Below, piece by piece: positions 1-5,207 of a DNA stretch of 7,633 nucleotides. Position numbers and translations under genes: made by a program. Position 1 is the first letter of the stretch, and each line of letters begins with the position of its first letter. The DNA lies in assembly GCF_020829685.1 (NCBI RefSeq), contig NZ_JAIVFR010000292.1, positions 1 through 7,633 on the forward strand, given 5' to 3'. Source of the DNA: Nostoc sp. CHAB 5715 (GTDB taxonomy: Bacteria; Cyanobacteriota; Cyanobacteriia; Cyanobacteriales; Nostocaceae). The notes beneath the pieces are model-generated. The model was not told the origin of the DNA. It ran no database searches and worked only from the letters and a program-made list of their open reading frames with translations.

Positions 1-127
1 TGCGCCAGAAAATGTCACTCTTGCCATTGCCGTCAAAATCAACAATGGTAGGAGTTAGTGCTGCGTCTGTTGTGTCTAGAACAGTTGCATTCAGAACTGT
101 TGTGCCATCCATCTGCCAAATAGCGTT
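1..127 (-). CDS. FG-GAP/VCBS repeat protein fragment (inverted, runs off left edge)
   Basis: Read on the minus strand, bases 127 to 1 encode a clear FG-GAP-type module: W-Q-M-D-G (118-104), then ALTPT and a calcium-loop motif VDFDGNGKSDIFWR (43 to 2). The 26-residue spacing from this W to the D of the DFDGNG loop is the same as in the plus-strand repeats next door (WLMDG to DFNGDG). The minus frame is open from 145 and continues past the left edge; the first ATG is at 112-110, but the homology begins before it (N-A-I at 127-119), so that is probably not a true start. The family forms beta-propeller blades and often occurs in secreted or surface proteins; no specific function can be given. It is either the end of a neighbouring inverted gene or an inverted piece of the gene at 122-562. 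Confidence 0.6.
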
Positions 128-562
128 GGCGATTTCAACGGCGATTTAAGCACTGACTTGCTGTGGAGAAACGCTCAAACAGGTGAGAACAAGGTTTGGA
201 CGATGAATGGTATCTTAGTCACAGAAGGCGCTCTAGGGACACTTGACTCATCCTGGACTTCTAAAATTGGTGATTTTAACGGTGATGGCAAGACCGATAT
301 CTTCTGGCACAATGGAACTACAGGTGCGAACACCGCTTGGTTGATGGATGGTACAACAGTTTCTACTGAAGCTTTCTTACCGACCAATAACGCGGCCTTG
401 ACACCATCTCTTGGCGACTTCAACGGCGATGGTAAGACCGACATCTACTGGCGCGATCAGACAGCAGGTACAGACAACATTTGGACTATAAATGAGACAA
501 CAGCCGTTGAGACTCCCATCAGCGACGCAGATAAGCTTGGGCCACAGTGGTATACGTTCTAA
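122..562 (+). CDS. FG-GAP/VCBS repeat protein, 3' part, 5' end lost at an inversion junction
   Basis: The plus frame encodes three repeats of 47-48 residues. Their calcium-loop aspartates start at 131 (DFNGDLSTD, degenerate), 272 (DFNGDGKTD) and 416 (DFNGDGKTD), each followed by LLWR/IFWH/IYWR and then W-x-M-[DN]-G or W-T-I-N-E. The frame ends with TAA at 560-562. A TTG at 158 is the first usable start, but repeat homology already begins at 122, and upstream of 122 the plus frame reads non-repeat sequence and meets TAG at 77-79. The gene is therefore 5'-truncated or rearranged, and 158 is only a formal start. DxDGDGxxD-type loops bind calcium in this family, which is usually extracellular; no signal peptide is visible because the N-terminus is missing. 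It is the only plus-strand gene in the window and converges on the MBL-fold gene. Confidence 0.65.
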   Translation, partial: SVGDFNGDLSTDLLWRNAQTGENKVWTMNGILVTEGALGTLDSSWTSKIGDFNGDGKTDIFWHNGTTGANTAWLMDGTTVSTEAFLPTNNAALTPSLGDFNGDGKTDIYWRDQTAGTDNIWTINETTAVETPISDADKLGPQWYTF

Positions 563-568
563 AAGTTA

Positions 569-624
569 AGGGCATGGGGCATGGGGCATGGGGCATGGGG
601 CATGGGGCATAGGGCATTGGGCAT
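569..624 (+). repeat. Heptamer tandem array (GGGGCAT)n
   Basis: Eight consecutive 7-bp units: AGGGCAT, five exact GGGGCAT (576-610), AGGGCAT and TGGGCAT. The array begins 6 nt after the stop of the FG-GAP gene. It is of the short tandem repeat type seen in heterocystous cyanobacteria. The five GGGG runs separated by CAT form a textbook G-quadruplex motif on the plus strand. Confidence 0.9.
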
Positions 625-646
625 TGGTCAATAATCAATAGTTCTT

Positions 647-682
647 CTCCCCCTGCTCCCCCTGCTCCCCCTACTCCCTCAT
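647..682 (-). repeat. Nonamer tandem array (CTCCCCCTG)n
   Basis: Four 9-bp units: CTCCCCCTG twice (647-664), CTCCCCCTA, then a diverged CTCCCTCAT. On the minus strand this reads as five G-runs (three of 5, two of 3) split by 4-nt spacers, starting 17 nt past the stop of the MBL-fold gene. No gene lies in 563-701. Confidence 0.85.
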
Positions 683-701
683 CCCTTCCAGAACTTACTG
701 C

Positions 702-1469
702 TCAAAATTTGTAACTTAAAACCTGAATCACGCTATTTTCCGGCAAATCTTTAGGGCTAATGGAAATACTATCTCCATTGCTACGCCGCACTGTCATACC
801 TTGCATCAAGGTCAGAAAATTATCGAGTGGTGAAATATCGCACGCAGCAGCATCAGCCGCCTGTGTCCGGTAATGGGTTGGAATAACCACCTTGGGATTT
901 AACACTTGAACAGCCTGCTTTGCTTCCTCAGCATTGTAGGCTTTTGCACTGCCTCCCACTGGAATAAATGCTACATCGGGACGCCCCATTAGGATTTTTT
1001 GCTCAATGGAAATGGGTGCAGCAGCTCCACCTAAGTGTAGAATATTAATTCCGCCTTGCTTCCAACTCCAAGCGGTATTTGAGCCAAACTGCTTACCACC
1101 TTTGCGATCGTGGTCTATGGCAATTCCTTGGAACTTAATGCCTTTGAACTCGTAAACTCCCGGCTCGTAGATGAGTTTTGCATTCCCCGGTAGTACGTCT
1201 ACAGCACCTTCATCTAGCAGTTGGCTACTAATCAGTACTAAATCTGCTGCAACTTTCGGTGGACGATACCCAGCAGTACAGCCGATCGCCCGAAATGGAT
1301 TGACAAGAATTTTCGCACCGCCACCAGTAAAAAGAAAGCAAGTATGACCCAACCACTGAACTGATAAACCGCTAGATTGTGCGTCAGCTTGAGATTCAGA
1401 ACCCAAGGTAGTAACCAAAGCTGTGACTAACCCCGCCCCAGCATAGCCCATCAACTGTCGTCGTTTCAT
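702..1469 (-). CDS. Exported metallo-beta-lactamase-fold protein with degraded metal site
   Basis: A 255-residue protein resembling the UlaG/YtkL-like branch of the metallo-beta-lactamase fold. The N-terminus has a twin-arginine-like signal: KRRQLMGYAGAG (2-13), a hydrophobic stretch to about residue 22 and a likely cleavage at A-D-A-Q (28-31), suggesting export to the periplasm or thylakoid lumen. Fold landmarks are WLGHTCFLF (39-47), ILVNPF (54-59), LVLIS (77-81), HLGG (145-148), IPVGG (169-173) and IPTHYRT (196-202). The zinc signature HxHxDH, expected straight after LVLIS, reads S-Q-L-L-D-E (82-87), so its three histidines are gone and only the aspartate remains. H42, H145 and H199 persist. 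Hydrolase activity is therefore doubtful. ATG start. It begins 3 nt after the stop of the upstream TrpG/PabA gene, so the two are probably co-transcribed; a functional link is not evident. Confidence 0.8.
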   Translation of the reverse strand: MKRRQLMGYAGAGLVTALVTTLGSESQADAQSSGLSVQWLGHTCFLFTGGGAKILVNPFRAIGCTAGYRPPKVAADLVLISSQLLDEGAVDVLPGNAKLIYEPGVYEFKGIKFQGIAIDHDRKGGKQFGSNTAWSWKQGGINILHLGGAAAPISIEQKILMGRPDVAFIPVGGSAKAYNAEEAKQAVQVLNPKVVIPTHYRTQAADAAACDISPLDNFLTLMQGMTVRRSNGDSISISPKDLPENSVIQVLSYKF

Positions 1470-1472
1470 TAA

Positions 1473-2072
1473 TTATGCTCTCGACTGTAACTGTTCCAGA
1501 AAATTTCGCAATAACTGTTTTCCTGAAGATGTCAGGACACTCTCTGGGTGAAACTGGACGCCCTGAATGTGAGGATAGTTCCGGTGTCGCACTCCCATAA
1601 TGGTGTTATCTTCAACCCAAGCGGTGATTTCTAACACATCTGGGCAAGTCTCACGTTCTATCACCAAACTATGATACCTGGTGGCGGTTAAAGGATTTTC
1701 TAATCCCCGAAAAACCCCCACCCCAGTGTGAGACACCTGAGAGGTTTTGCCATGCATCAACTCTGGAGCAGGAATTATTTTACCACCGAACACTTGACCG
1801 ATGCTTTGATGTCCCAAACAGACACCTAAGATTGGCAACTCTTGTCCTAGCTGTTCAATCAATTCTAGGGAAATACCCGCATCTTCCGGGCGACCAGGCC
1901 CAGGAGAAATAACCACGGCTTCCGGCTTTAATGCCCGAATCTCATCTATGGATATTTTATCGTTACGAAAAACTTTAATATCATCTGCCACTGGGAATTC
2001 TGCTGCCAATTCTCCCAGATACTGCACTAAATTATATGTAAAACTGTCGTAATTGTCGATAACTATAATCAA
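1473..2072 (-). CDS. trpG: Anthranilate/aminodeoxychorismate synthase component II (class I glutamine amidotransferase)
   Basis: A 199-residue class I glutamine amidotransferase. It hydrolyses glutamine and channels ammonia to a TrpE- or PabB-type chorismate enzyme, feeding tryptophan or 4-aminobenzoate/folate synthesis in the cytosol. The N-terminal signature [16 protein letters not shown] (5-20) and [11 protein letters not shown] (56-66) are typical. The nucleophile is C85 in GVCLGHQ, and the other triad residues are H175 and E177 in QFHPES; YHSL (133-136) is also present. Length is normal. The TTG start is supported by AGGAG nine nt upstream. No synthase partner gene lies in the window, so whether it serves TrpE, PabB or both (pabA is the alternative name) cannot be decided here. 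It is the first gene of a likely two-gene unit with the MBL-fold gene. Confidence 0.9.
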   Translation of the reverse strand: MIIVIDNYDSFTYNLVQYLGELAAEFPVADDIKVFRNDKISIDEIRALKPEAVVISPGPGRPEDAGISLELIEQLGQELPILGVCLGHQSIGQVFGGKIIPAPELMHGKTSQVSHTGVGVFRGLENPLTATRYHSLVIERETCPDVLEITAWVEDNTIMGVRHRNYPHIQGVQFHPESVLTSSGKQLLRNFLEQLQSRA

Positions 2073-2081
2073 AGCTTATCA

Positions 2082-2086
2082 CTCCT
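2082..2086 (-). promoter_or_regulatory. Shine-Dalgarno AGGAG fixing the TTG start of trpG/pabA
   Basis: AGGAG on the minus strand lies 9 nt before the TTG at 2072-2070. This supports the non-ATG start, after which the family's conserved [10 protein letters not shown] begins directly. Confidence 0.7.
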
Positions 2087-2256
2087 GGTTTTTACCACTG
2101 ATCAGTTGCAAAAAGCATAGACAAATATCTCATGCTATTTGTTCGCTAGGTGTAAAAATAACGCTGACGTGGATGCCTAAAGATTACCAAGTAATCCTTT
2201 ACCCAGAATGCTTGGCACGATCGCCTCACTTTTGAATTGCTTATAATGTGTTCTCC

Positions 2257-2283
2257 AGGGGATCGGACAGAGTGTGATCCTCT
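2257..2283. repeat. Imperfect inverted repeat in the dgkA–trpG gap
   Basis: AGGGGATC (2257-2264) pairs with GATCCTCT (2276-2283) as an 8-bp stem with one G·T wobble and an 11-nt loop. It sits in the 263-nt gap between dgkA and trpG/pabA, in which I see no gene. Function unknown. Confidence 0.4.
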
Positions 2284-2296
2284 TATCGGTTCACTT

Positions 2297-2321
2297 GGCG
2301 ATGCCTGCGGCAGACTACGCC
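2297..2321. repeat. Dispersed hairpin repeat, copy 1
   Basis: Nested stem of the form GGCG-AT-GCC-TGC-GGC-N6-CGCC. The inner stem is GCC/GGC (2303-2305 with 2309-2311) and the outer is GGCG/CGCC (2297-2300 with 2318-2321). It lies 14 nt past the dgkA stop. A second copy with a compensating base change is at 3864-3886. Confidence 0.6.
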
Positions 2322-2335
2322 GGAGCAAATCACGT

Positions 2336-2791
2336 CTACAAAGTCGATATAATTAACTTTACCAGAGGAGGGAGCAATAGCGTACCAGCTACCAGCACCG
2401 CTACCAAAGCAGAAACAAGCACTGCACCAGCCGCACAATCTTTAGCAATTTTTGCCAAATCATGGTATGTCTGCTTAACGGTTAAGTCCACAAGAGACTC
2501 GATCGCTGTATTTAGTAACTCTAATGCCAAAACTAAACCACTAGTTACACCAATTACCGCTATTTCTACCGCTTGCAGATGTAGAAAAACGCTTAAAGCG
2601 ATCGCCAACGCGCAAACACTTACGTGAATGCGAAAATTACGTTGAGTTTGAAAACTATAGCTGATTCCAGCCCAGGCATATTTAAAACTAACAAATAAAT
2701 TAGAGGCTACTTTCCAGGAGAATTCCCGTTCGTTAGACACCAGTGTTTGTAACGAGGTGGGTGTTGGTGATGGAGAAATTTTTTGGGACAT
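2336..2791 (-). CDS. dgkA: Diacylglycerol kinase / undecaprenol kinase (DgkA family)
   Basis: A 151-residue small integral membrane kinase of the prokaryotic DAGK family, which phosphorylates diacylglycerol or undecaprenol in the cytoplasmic membrane using ATP. Family landmarks: FKYAWAGISYSF (36-47), the amphipathic Q-R-N-F-R-I-H (50-56), E-L-L-N-T-A-I-E-S-L-V-D (91-102), which contains the catalytic glutamate of the ELLNTAIE motif, and H-D-L-A-K-I-A-K-D-C-A-A-G-A-V (110-124). Three membrane helices are visible at about 57-72, 77-97 and 119-141. It is longer than the E. coli enzyme (about 120 residues) by an N-terminal cytosolic extension of about 25 residues rich in S, T and P. Substrate cannot be told from sequence; many Gram-positive homologues use undecaprenol. 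It lies downstream of ybeY on the same strand, a pairing also common in Firmicutes. ATG start; no clear Shine-Dalgarno. Confidence 0.9.
   Translation of the reverse strand: MSQKISPSPTPTSLQTLVSNEREFSWKVASNLFVSFKYAWAGISYSFQTQRNFRIHVSVCALAIALSVFLHLQAVEIAVIGVTSGLVLALELLNTAIESLVDLTVKQTYHDLAKIAKDCAAGAVLVSALVAVLVAGTLLLPPLVKLIISTL
2598..2605. repeat. HIP1 octamer GCGATCGC (also at 4257-4264 and 5460-5467)
   Basis: Three exact HIP1 octamers occur, inside dgkA, prfB and the RF2 paralogue. HIP1 is a palindrome greatly over-represented in many cyanobacterial genomes. None lies in tnpB, as expected for recently arrived DNA, though the sample is too small to prove it. Confidence 0.85.
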
Positions 2792-2894
2792 ACACTTAAA
2801 AACACAAAAACAGAGTTGCTACAGTGGGAATATTCGCTGATTTTTATAGCGGAATTAATTTTGAGGCAATCTTTAAGCAAATTTCCACAGAAGT

Positions 2895-2900
2895 ATTATA
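2895..2900 (-). promoter_or_regulatory. Possible -10 element upstream of dgkA
   Basis: A perfect TATAAT lies about 104 nt before the dgkA ATG in the 153-nt, AT-rich gap after ybeY. No convincing -35 is found at 16-18 nt, so this is weak evidence that dgkA has its own promoter. Confidence 0.25.
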
Positions 2901-2944
2901 AAAGTATTACCCAAAATTAATATTAAAGAATACATTAACTCCTG

Positions 2945-3478
2945 CTATTCCATGTCAACAGCAATACCTATTGCATTCAGCAATCTCACTTGCTGTTCTA
3001 ACATTCGCCCCAAACTTTCTTCATCAGGATGATCCCAGCCCAACAGGTGCAATAAACCGTGACTAGCTAACCAGGCTAGCTCAGTTGGTAAGCTATGTTC
3101 CTGCTGTTGAGCTTGACGTTGTGCTGTATCTACAGACACAATTATATCACCTAAGTATAATGGTACAGAAGCAAGCATCTCTTTGCTTTGAGGAAAATCC
3201 ACCTCCAAAGCAGCAAAGGCTAAAACGTCTGTAGGCTTATTTTGTTGACGATACTGGGCATTCAGTTCTTGAATTTGCGAGTCATCTGTCAAACGCAGCC
3301 CTATCTCATAACTTGGCGCTGGCGGAATATGAGGGTGAAGTATTTCCAACCAGTGATTAAACCAATTTTCCCAAGTTTCAGGAGGAATTCGGGGATCAGT
3401 GTCCTCAATTTTTACAGAGGTTGTCGGGGACAACTCGTAAAAATCATCCTCCACGTATAGTTCAACGCTCAGGGGCAC
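2945..3478 (-). CDS. ybeY: Endoribonuclease YbeY, 16S rRNA maturation and ribosome quality control
   Basis: A 177-residue UPF0054/YbeY metalloprotein. The zinc-binding signature H-x3-H-x5-H is exact: H140, H144 and H150 in HGLLHLLGWDH. The conserved LNAQYRQQNKPTDVLAF stretch (72-88), with R77 matching the catalytic arginine of the family, and the LGDIIVS strand (109-115) are present. YbeY acts on single-stranded rRNA, in particular the 16S 3' end, and takes part in ribosome quality control in the cytosol. It has an N-terminal extension of about 20 residues compared with the shorter E. coli protein (155 residues). The GTG start is supported by AGGAG 5 nt upstream; a later start inside the extension cannot be excluded. 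Neighbours are the 51-residue membrane protein upstream and dgkA downstream, all on the minus strand. Confidence 0.93.
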   Translation of the reverse strand: MPLSVELYVEDDFYELSPTTSVKIEDTDPRIPPETWENWFNHWLEILHPHIPPAPSYEIGLRLTDDSQIQELNAQYRQQNKPTDVLAFAALEVDFPQSKEMLASVPLYLGDIIVSVDTAQRQAQQQEHSLPTELAWLASHGLLHLLGWDHPDEESLGRMLEQQVRLLNAIGIAVDME

Positions 3479-3483
3479 ACAGT

Positions 3484-3488
3484 CTCCT
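3484..3488 (-). promoter_or_regulatory. Shine-Dalgarno AGGAG for the GTG start of ybeY
   Basis: AGGAG ends 5 nt before the GTG at 3478-3476, which decides for this start over an internal one. Confidence 0.65.
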
Positions 3489-3519
3489 AGTCTGAGGTTT
3501 ACAGTTTTTCGTTAAGACT

Positions 3520-3586
3520 GTCCTTTGTCCTTTGTCATTGGTCATCTGTCCTTTTAAATATAATTAATGACTAATGACTAATGACT
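3520..3586. repeat. Two facing heptamer arrays between ybeY and the small membrane gene
   Basis: Five GTCCTTT-like heptamers (3520-3554: GTCCTTT, GTCCTTT, GTCATTG, GTCATCT, GTCCTTT) are followed by three exact AATGACT heptamers (3566-3586). GTCATTGGTCAT (3534-3545) is complementary to ATGACTAATGAC (3568-3579) at 11 of 12 positions, so the arrays can fold on each other around a 22-nt AT-rich loop. The array ends 3 nt from the stop of the small membrane gene. Confidence 0.75.
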
Positions 3587-3589
3587 AGC

Positions 3590-3745
3590 TTAGTGAGTTA
3601 AGTAAGCAAGACCAATAAGGAGAGATAAAAGCCCTACGGCAGTCAACGCAAAATGCTTCAGGGAAGTTCCACCCTTCCGTACCATGTTTCGCATGGCGAG
3701 TTTTACGTAGCTAGGTTGAGGTTCTGTTGAAGGAGTGTTGCTCAT
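3590..3745 (-). CDS. Small single-helix membrane protein (DUF3285-like, cyanobacterial)
   Basis: A 51-residue gene starting at ATG 3745-3743 and ending TAA 3592-3590. It has a polar N-terminus MSNTPSTEPQPSYVKLAMRN, a basic patch with RKGGTSLKH (23-31), then one hydrophobic helix at about 32-50 (FALTAVGLLSLLIGLAYLT). From memory it matches a short cyanobacterial family annotated DUF3285; function unknown. The positive charges before the helix predict a cytosolic or stromal-side N-terminus, with the helix anchored in the thylakoid or plasma membrane. It sits between prfB and ybeY on their strand, an arrangement I recall as recurrent in cyanobacteria, so it may be functionally tied to translation. 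No strong Shine-Dalgarno is seen (GGAC about 9 nt upstream). Confidence 0.8.
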   Translation of the reverse strand: MSNTPSTEPQPSYVKLAMRNMVRKGGTSLKHFALTAVGLLSLLIGLAYLTH

Positions 3746-3766
3746 AGTTATTTGTCCACAGACTCT

Positions 3767-3784
3767 TTTATAACTGTAACAGTT
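3767..3784 (-). promoter_or_regulatory. Candidate -10 with overlapping operator-like dyad upstream of the small membrane gene/ybeY
   Basis: On the minus strand AACTGT-T-ACAGTT (3784-3772) is a perfect 6-bp dyad around one central base. It overlaps by one base a -10-like TATAAA (3772-3767), about 21 nt before the ATG. No good -35 is seen, so the promoter would be activator-dependent or the dyad fortuitous. Confidence 0.3.
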
Positions 3785-3863
3785 GGTCTAGCATAGAATG
3801 GCGATCACCTGTATATTGCTAAGGAATTTCTCTGAAAACGCCTCAATCAGAGGGAATAGCTAT

Positions 3864-3886
3864 GCGATGTCTACGACACCCTACGC
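3864..3886. repeat. Dispersed hairpin repeat, copy 2
   Basis: GCG-AT-GTC-TAC-GAC-N6-CGC, the same layout as at 2298-2320. The inner stem is GTC/GAC (3869-3871 with 3875-3877) and the outer GCG/CGC. A trailing CTACGC repeats part of the unit. It lies in the 224-nt gap between prfB and the small membrane gene, which holds no gene. Confidence 0.6.
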
Positions 3887-3916
3887 CTACGCGCCAATCT
3901 TATAAAAATAAATAAT

Positions 3917-3954
3917 AAGTGCTAAGTAATATTAAAAATAATTACTTAGCACTT
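3917..3954 (-). terminator. Hairpin terminator after prfB
   Basis: A perfect 14-bp inverted repeat, AAGTGCTAAGTAAT (3917-3930) and ATTACTTAGCACTT (3941-3954), with a 10-nt loop, lies 15 nt past the prfB stop. On the minus strand it is followed by an AT-rich tail with a run of five T. The stem is AT-rich, so its strength is uncertain, and the symmetry would also let it act on plus-strand transcripts. Confidence 0.65.
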
Positions 3955-3969
3955 GTAAATAATCACAAA

Positions 3970-5092
3970 TTATGCAGCAGTGTTTTCTACTAATTTATTT
4001 TCTTGGCGCAGATAAGCTTGAATGAATGTATCAATTTCGCCATTCATCACATCGTTAATCGCCGTTGTTTCTGTATTTGTACGTAAATCCTTCACCATCT
4101 GGTAAGGATGAAATACATAGTTACGGATTTGGTTTCCCCAGGAGGCTTCCACCATATCGCCACGAATTTCGGCAATTTCTTGAGCGCGTTGCTCCTTGGC
4201 GATGACCAACAGCTTTGCTTTGAGGCGATTTAGGGCTTTTTCTTTATTTTGCAGCTGCGATCGCTCCTCTGTACAGCGCACGGCAAGACCCGTGGGAAGG
4301 TGAACAATCCGCACCGCAGTTTCTACTTTGTTGACGTTTTGCCCACCTTTACCACCAGAACGAGTTGTGGTGATTTCCAAATCCTTATCTGGAATATCCA
4401 ATTGCACAGAGTTATCAATCTGCGGCATCACTTCCACCCCTGCAAAACTGGTTTGTCGTTTGCCGTTGGCATTAAAAGGTGAAATTCGCACTAAGCGATG
4501 TGTACCCATTTCTGATCGCAAGTAACCATAAGCATAGCGACCAGTAATTTCTAGGGTTGCCGATTTGATTCCGGCTTCATCACCCTCTGACTCTTCAGCT
4601 AAAGTTACCTTATAGCCATGAGCTTCGCCCCAACGGGTATACATCCGCATCAGCATAAATGCCCAGTCTTGAGCATCTGTGCCACCAGCACCAGCACTAA
4701 TCGTCAGTACAGCACCTTCTGCATCATAGGGGCCGGAAAGTAACTGTTGTAACTCCCACTGATCCAGGTCACGATTGAGTTTAGTGATGGTAGATTCTGC
4801 TTCTTGGAGTAGCGCCTCATCAGTTTCTAACTCCAACAACTCAACAACTGCCTTAGTATCTTCTAGATTGGCGTGCCAGCGATCGTATTGCTGGAGGTGG
4901 GCTTTTAGGTCGTTGAGTTCTTGCAGAGTTTGTTGGGCTTGGGTTTGGTCATTCCAGAATTCTGGCTGTGCTGATATTTTTTCGAGGTCTTGAATTTTGG
5001 CTGTCAGTGCAGGTACGTCAAAGATAGTCCTGGGTTTTACCCAGGCGGCTAAACAACGTTTCGATTTCGCGTTTGAGTTCTAAAACTTCCAT
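3970..5092 (-). CDS. prfB: Peptide chain release factor 2, with programmed +1 frameshift
   Basis: RF2 recognises UGA/UAA stop codons in the ribosomal A site and triggers release of the peptide. Translation starts at ATG 5092-5090 ([20 protein letters not shown]), runs 24 codons to an in-frame TGA at 5020-5018 and must shift +1 on CTT to continue as GAC (5019-5017) through TAA at 3972-3970. The product has 373 residues (E. coli RF2 has 365). The stop-codon-reading tripeptide SPF is at about 204-206 and the catalytic GGQ at about 249-251 within [22 protein letters not shown] is about 134-144. All functional motifs are intact. Expression is probably autoregulated: low RF2 slows termination at the internal TGA and favours the shift. 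Read without the shift, the main frame would appear to start at an internal codon near 4839. A weak -10-like TAGAAT lies at 5148-5143. The 114-nt gap upstream separates it from an RF2-like paralogue in tandem. Confidence 0.95.
5017..5031 (-). promoter_or_regulatory. Programmed +1 ribosomal frameshift site of prfB
   Basis: The minus strand reads AGGA-CTAT-CTT-TGA-C. The CTT slip codon before TGA C is the canonical prfB site. The internal Shine-Dalgarno is AGGA, ending 4 nt before CTT, rather than the AGGGGG ending 3 nt before it in E. coli. Frame 0 stops at TGA 5020-5018; frame +1 continues for 349 codons. Confidence 0.92.
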
Positions 5093-5195
5093 AGTGCTTG
5101 CTGAATCAGAGATAGAGCGCTAGTAGTGGAAAATTGCTCTTTATTCTACTTATGTTTCTTGATTTTAGCTGTAGTTGGGCAAATTTTTCTGCACT

Positions 5196-5207
5196 ACTTA
5201 TATAAGT
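5196..5207. repeat. 12-bp perfect palindrome ACTTATATAAGT at the RF2-paralogue stop
   Basis: A self-complementary 12-mer overlapping the first base of the paralogue's stop codon, in the gap upstream of prfB. It could be a regulator site for prfB or chance in AT-rich DNA; with no spacer it is not a stable hairpin. Confidence 0.3.

Noticed and set aside
175..444. Minus-strand open frame opposite the FG-GAP gene
   Set aside because: It is the antisense shadow of repeated codons; it does not encode the FG-GAP module, unlike the minus frame at 1-127.
569..682. Possible CRISPR array
   Set aside because: Units are 7 and 9 bp, directly abutting with no unique spacers, so these are simple tandem repeats.
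2241..2247. Plus-strand TATAAT-like element in the dgkA–trpG gap
   Set aside because: No -35 at a proper distance and no plus-strand gene downstream.
2053..2328. Open frames of about 60 codons on both strands in the dgkA–trpG gap
   Set aside because: No start signals or recognisable protein features; they overlap hairpin repeats and gene ends.
4249..4525. Plus-strand open frames inside prfB
   Set aside because: Antisense shadows of a well-supported release factor gene.
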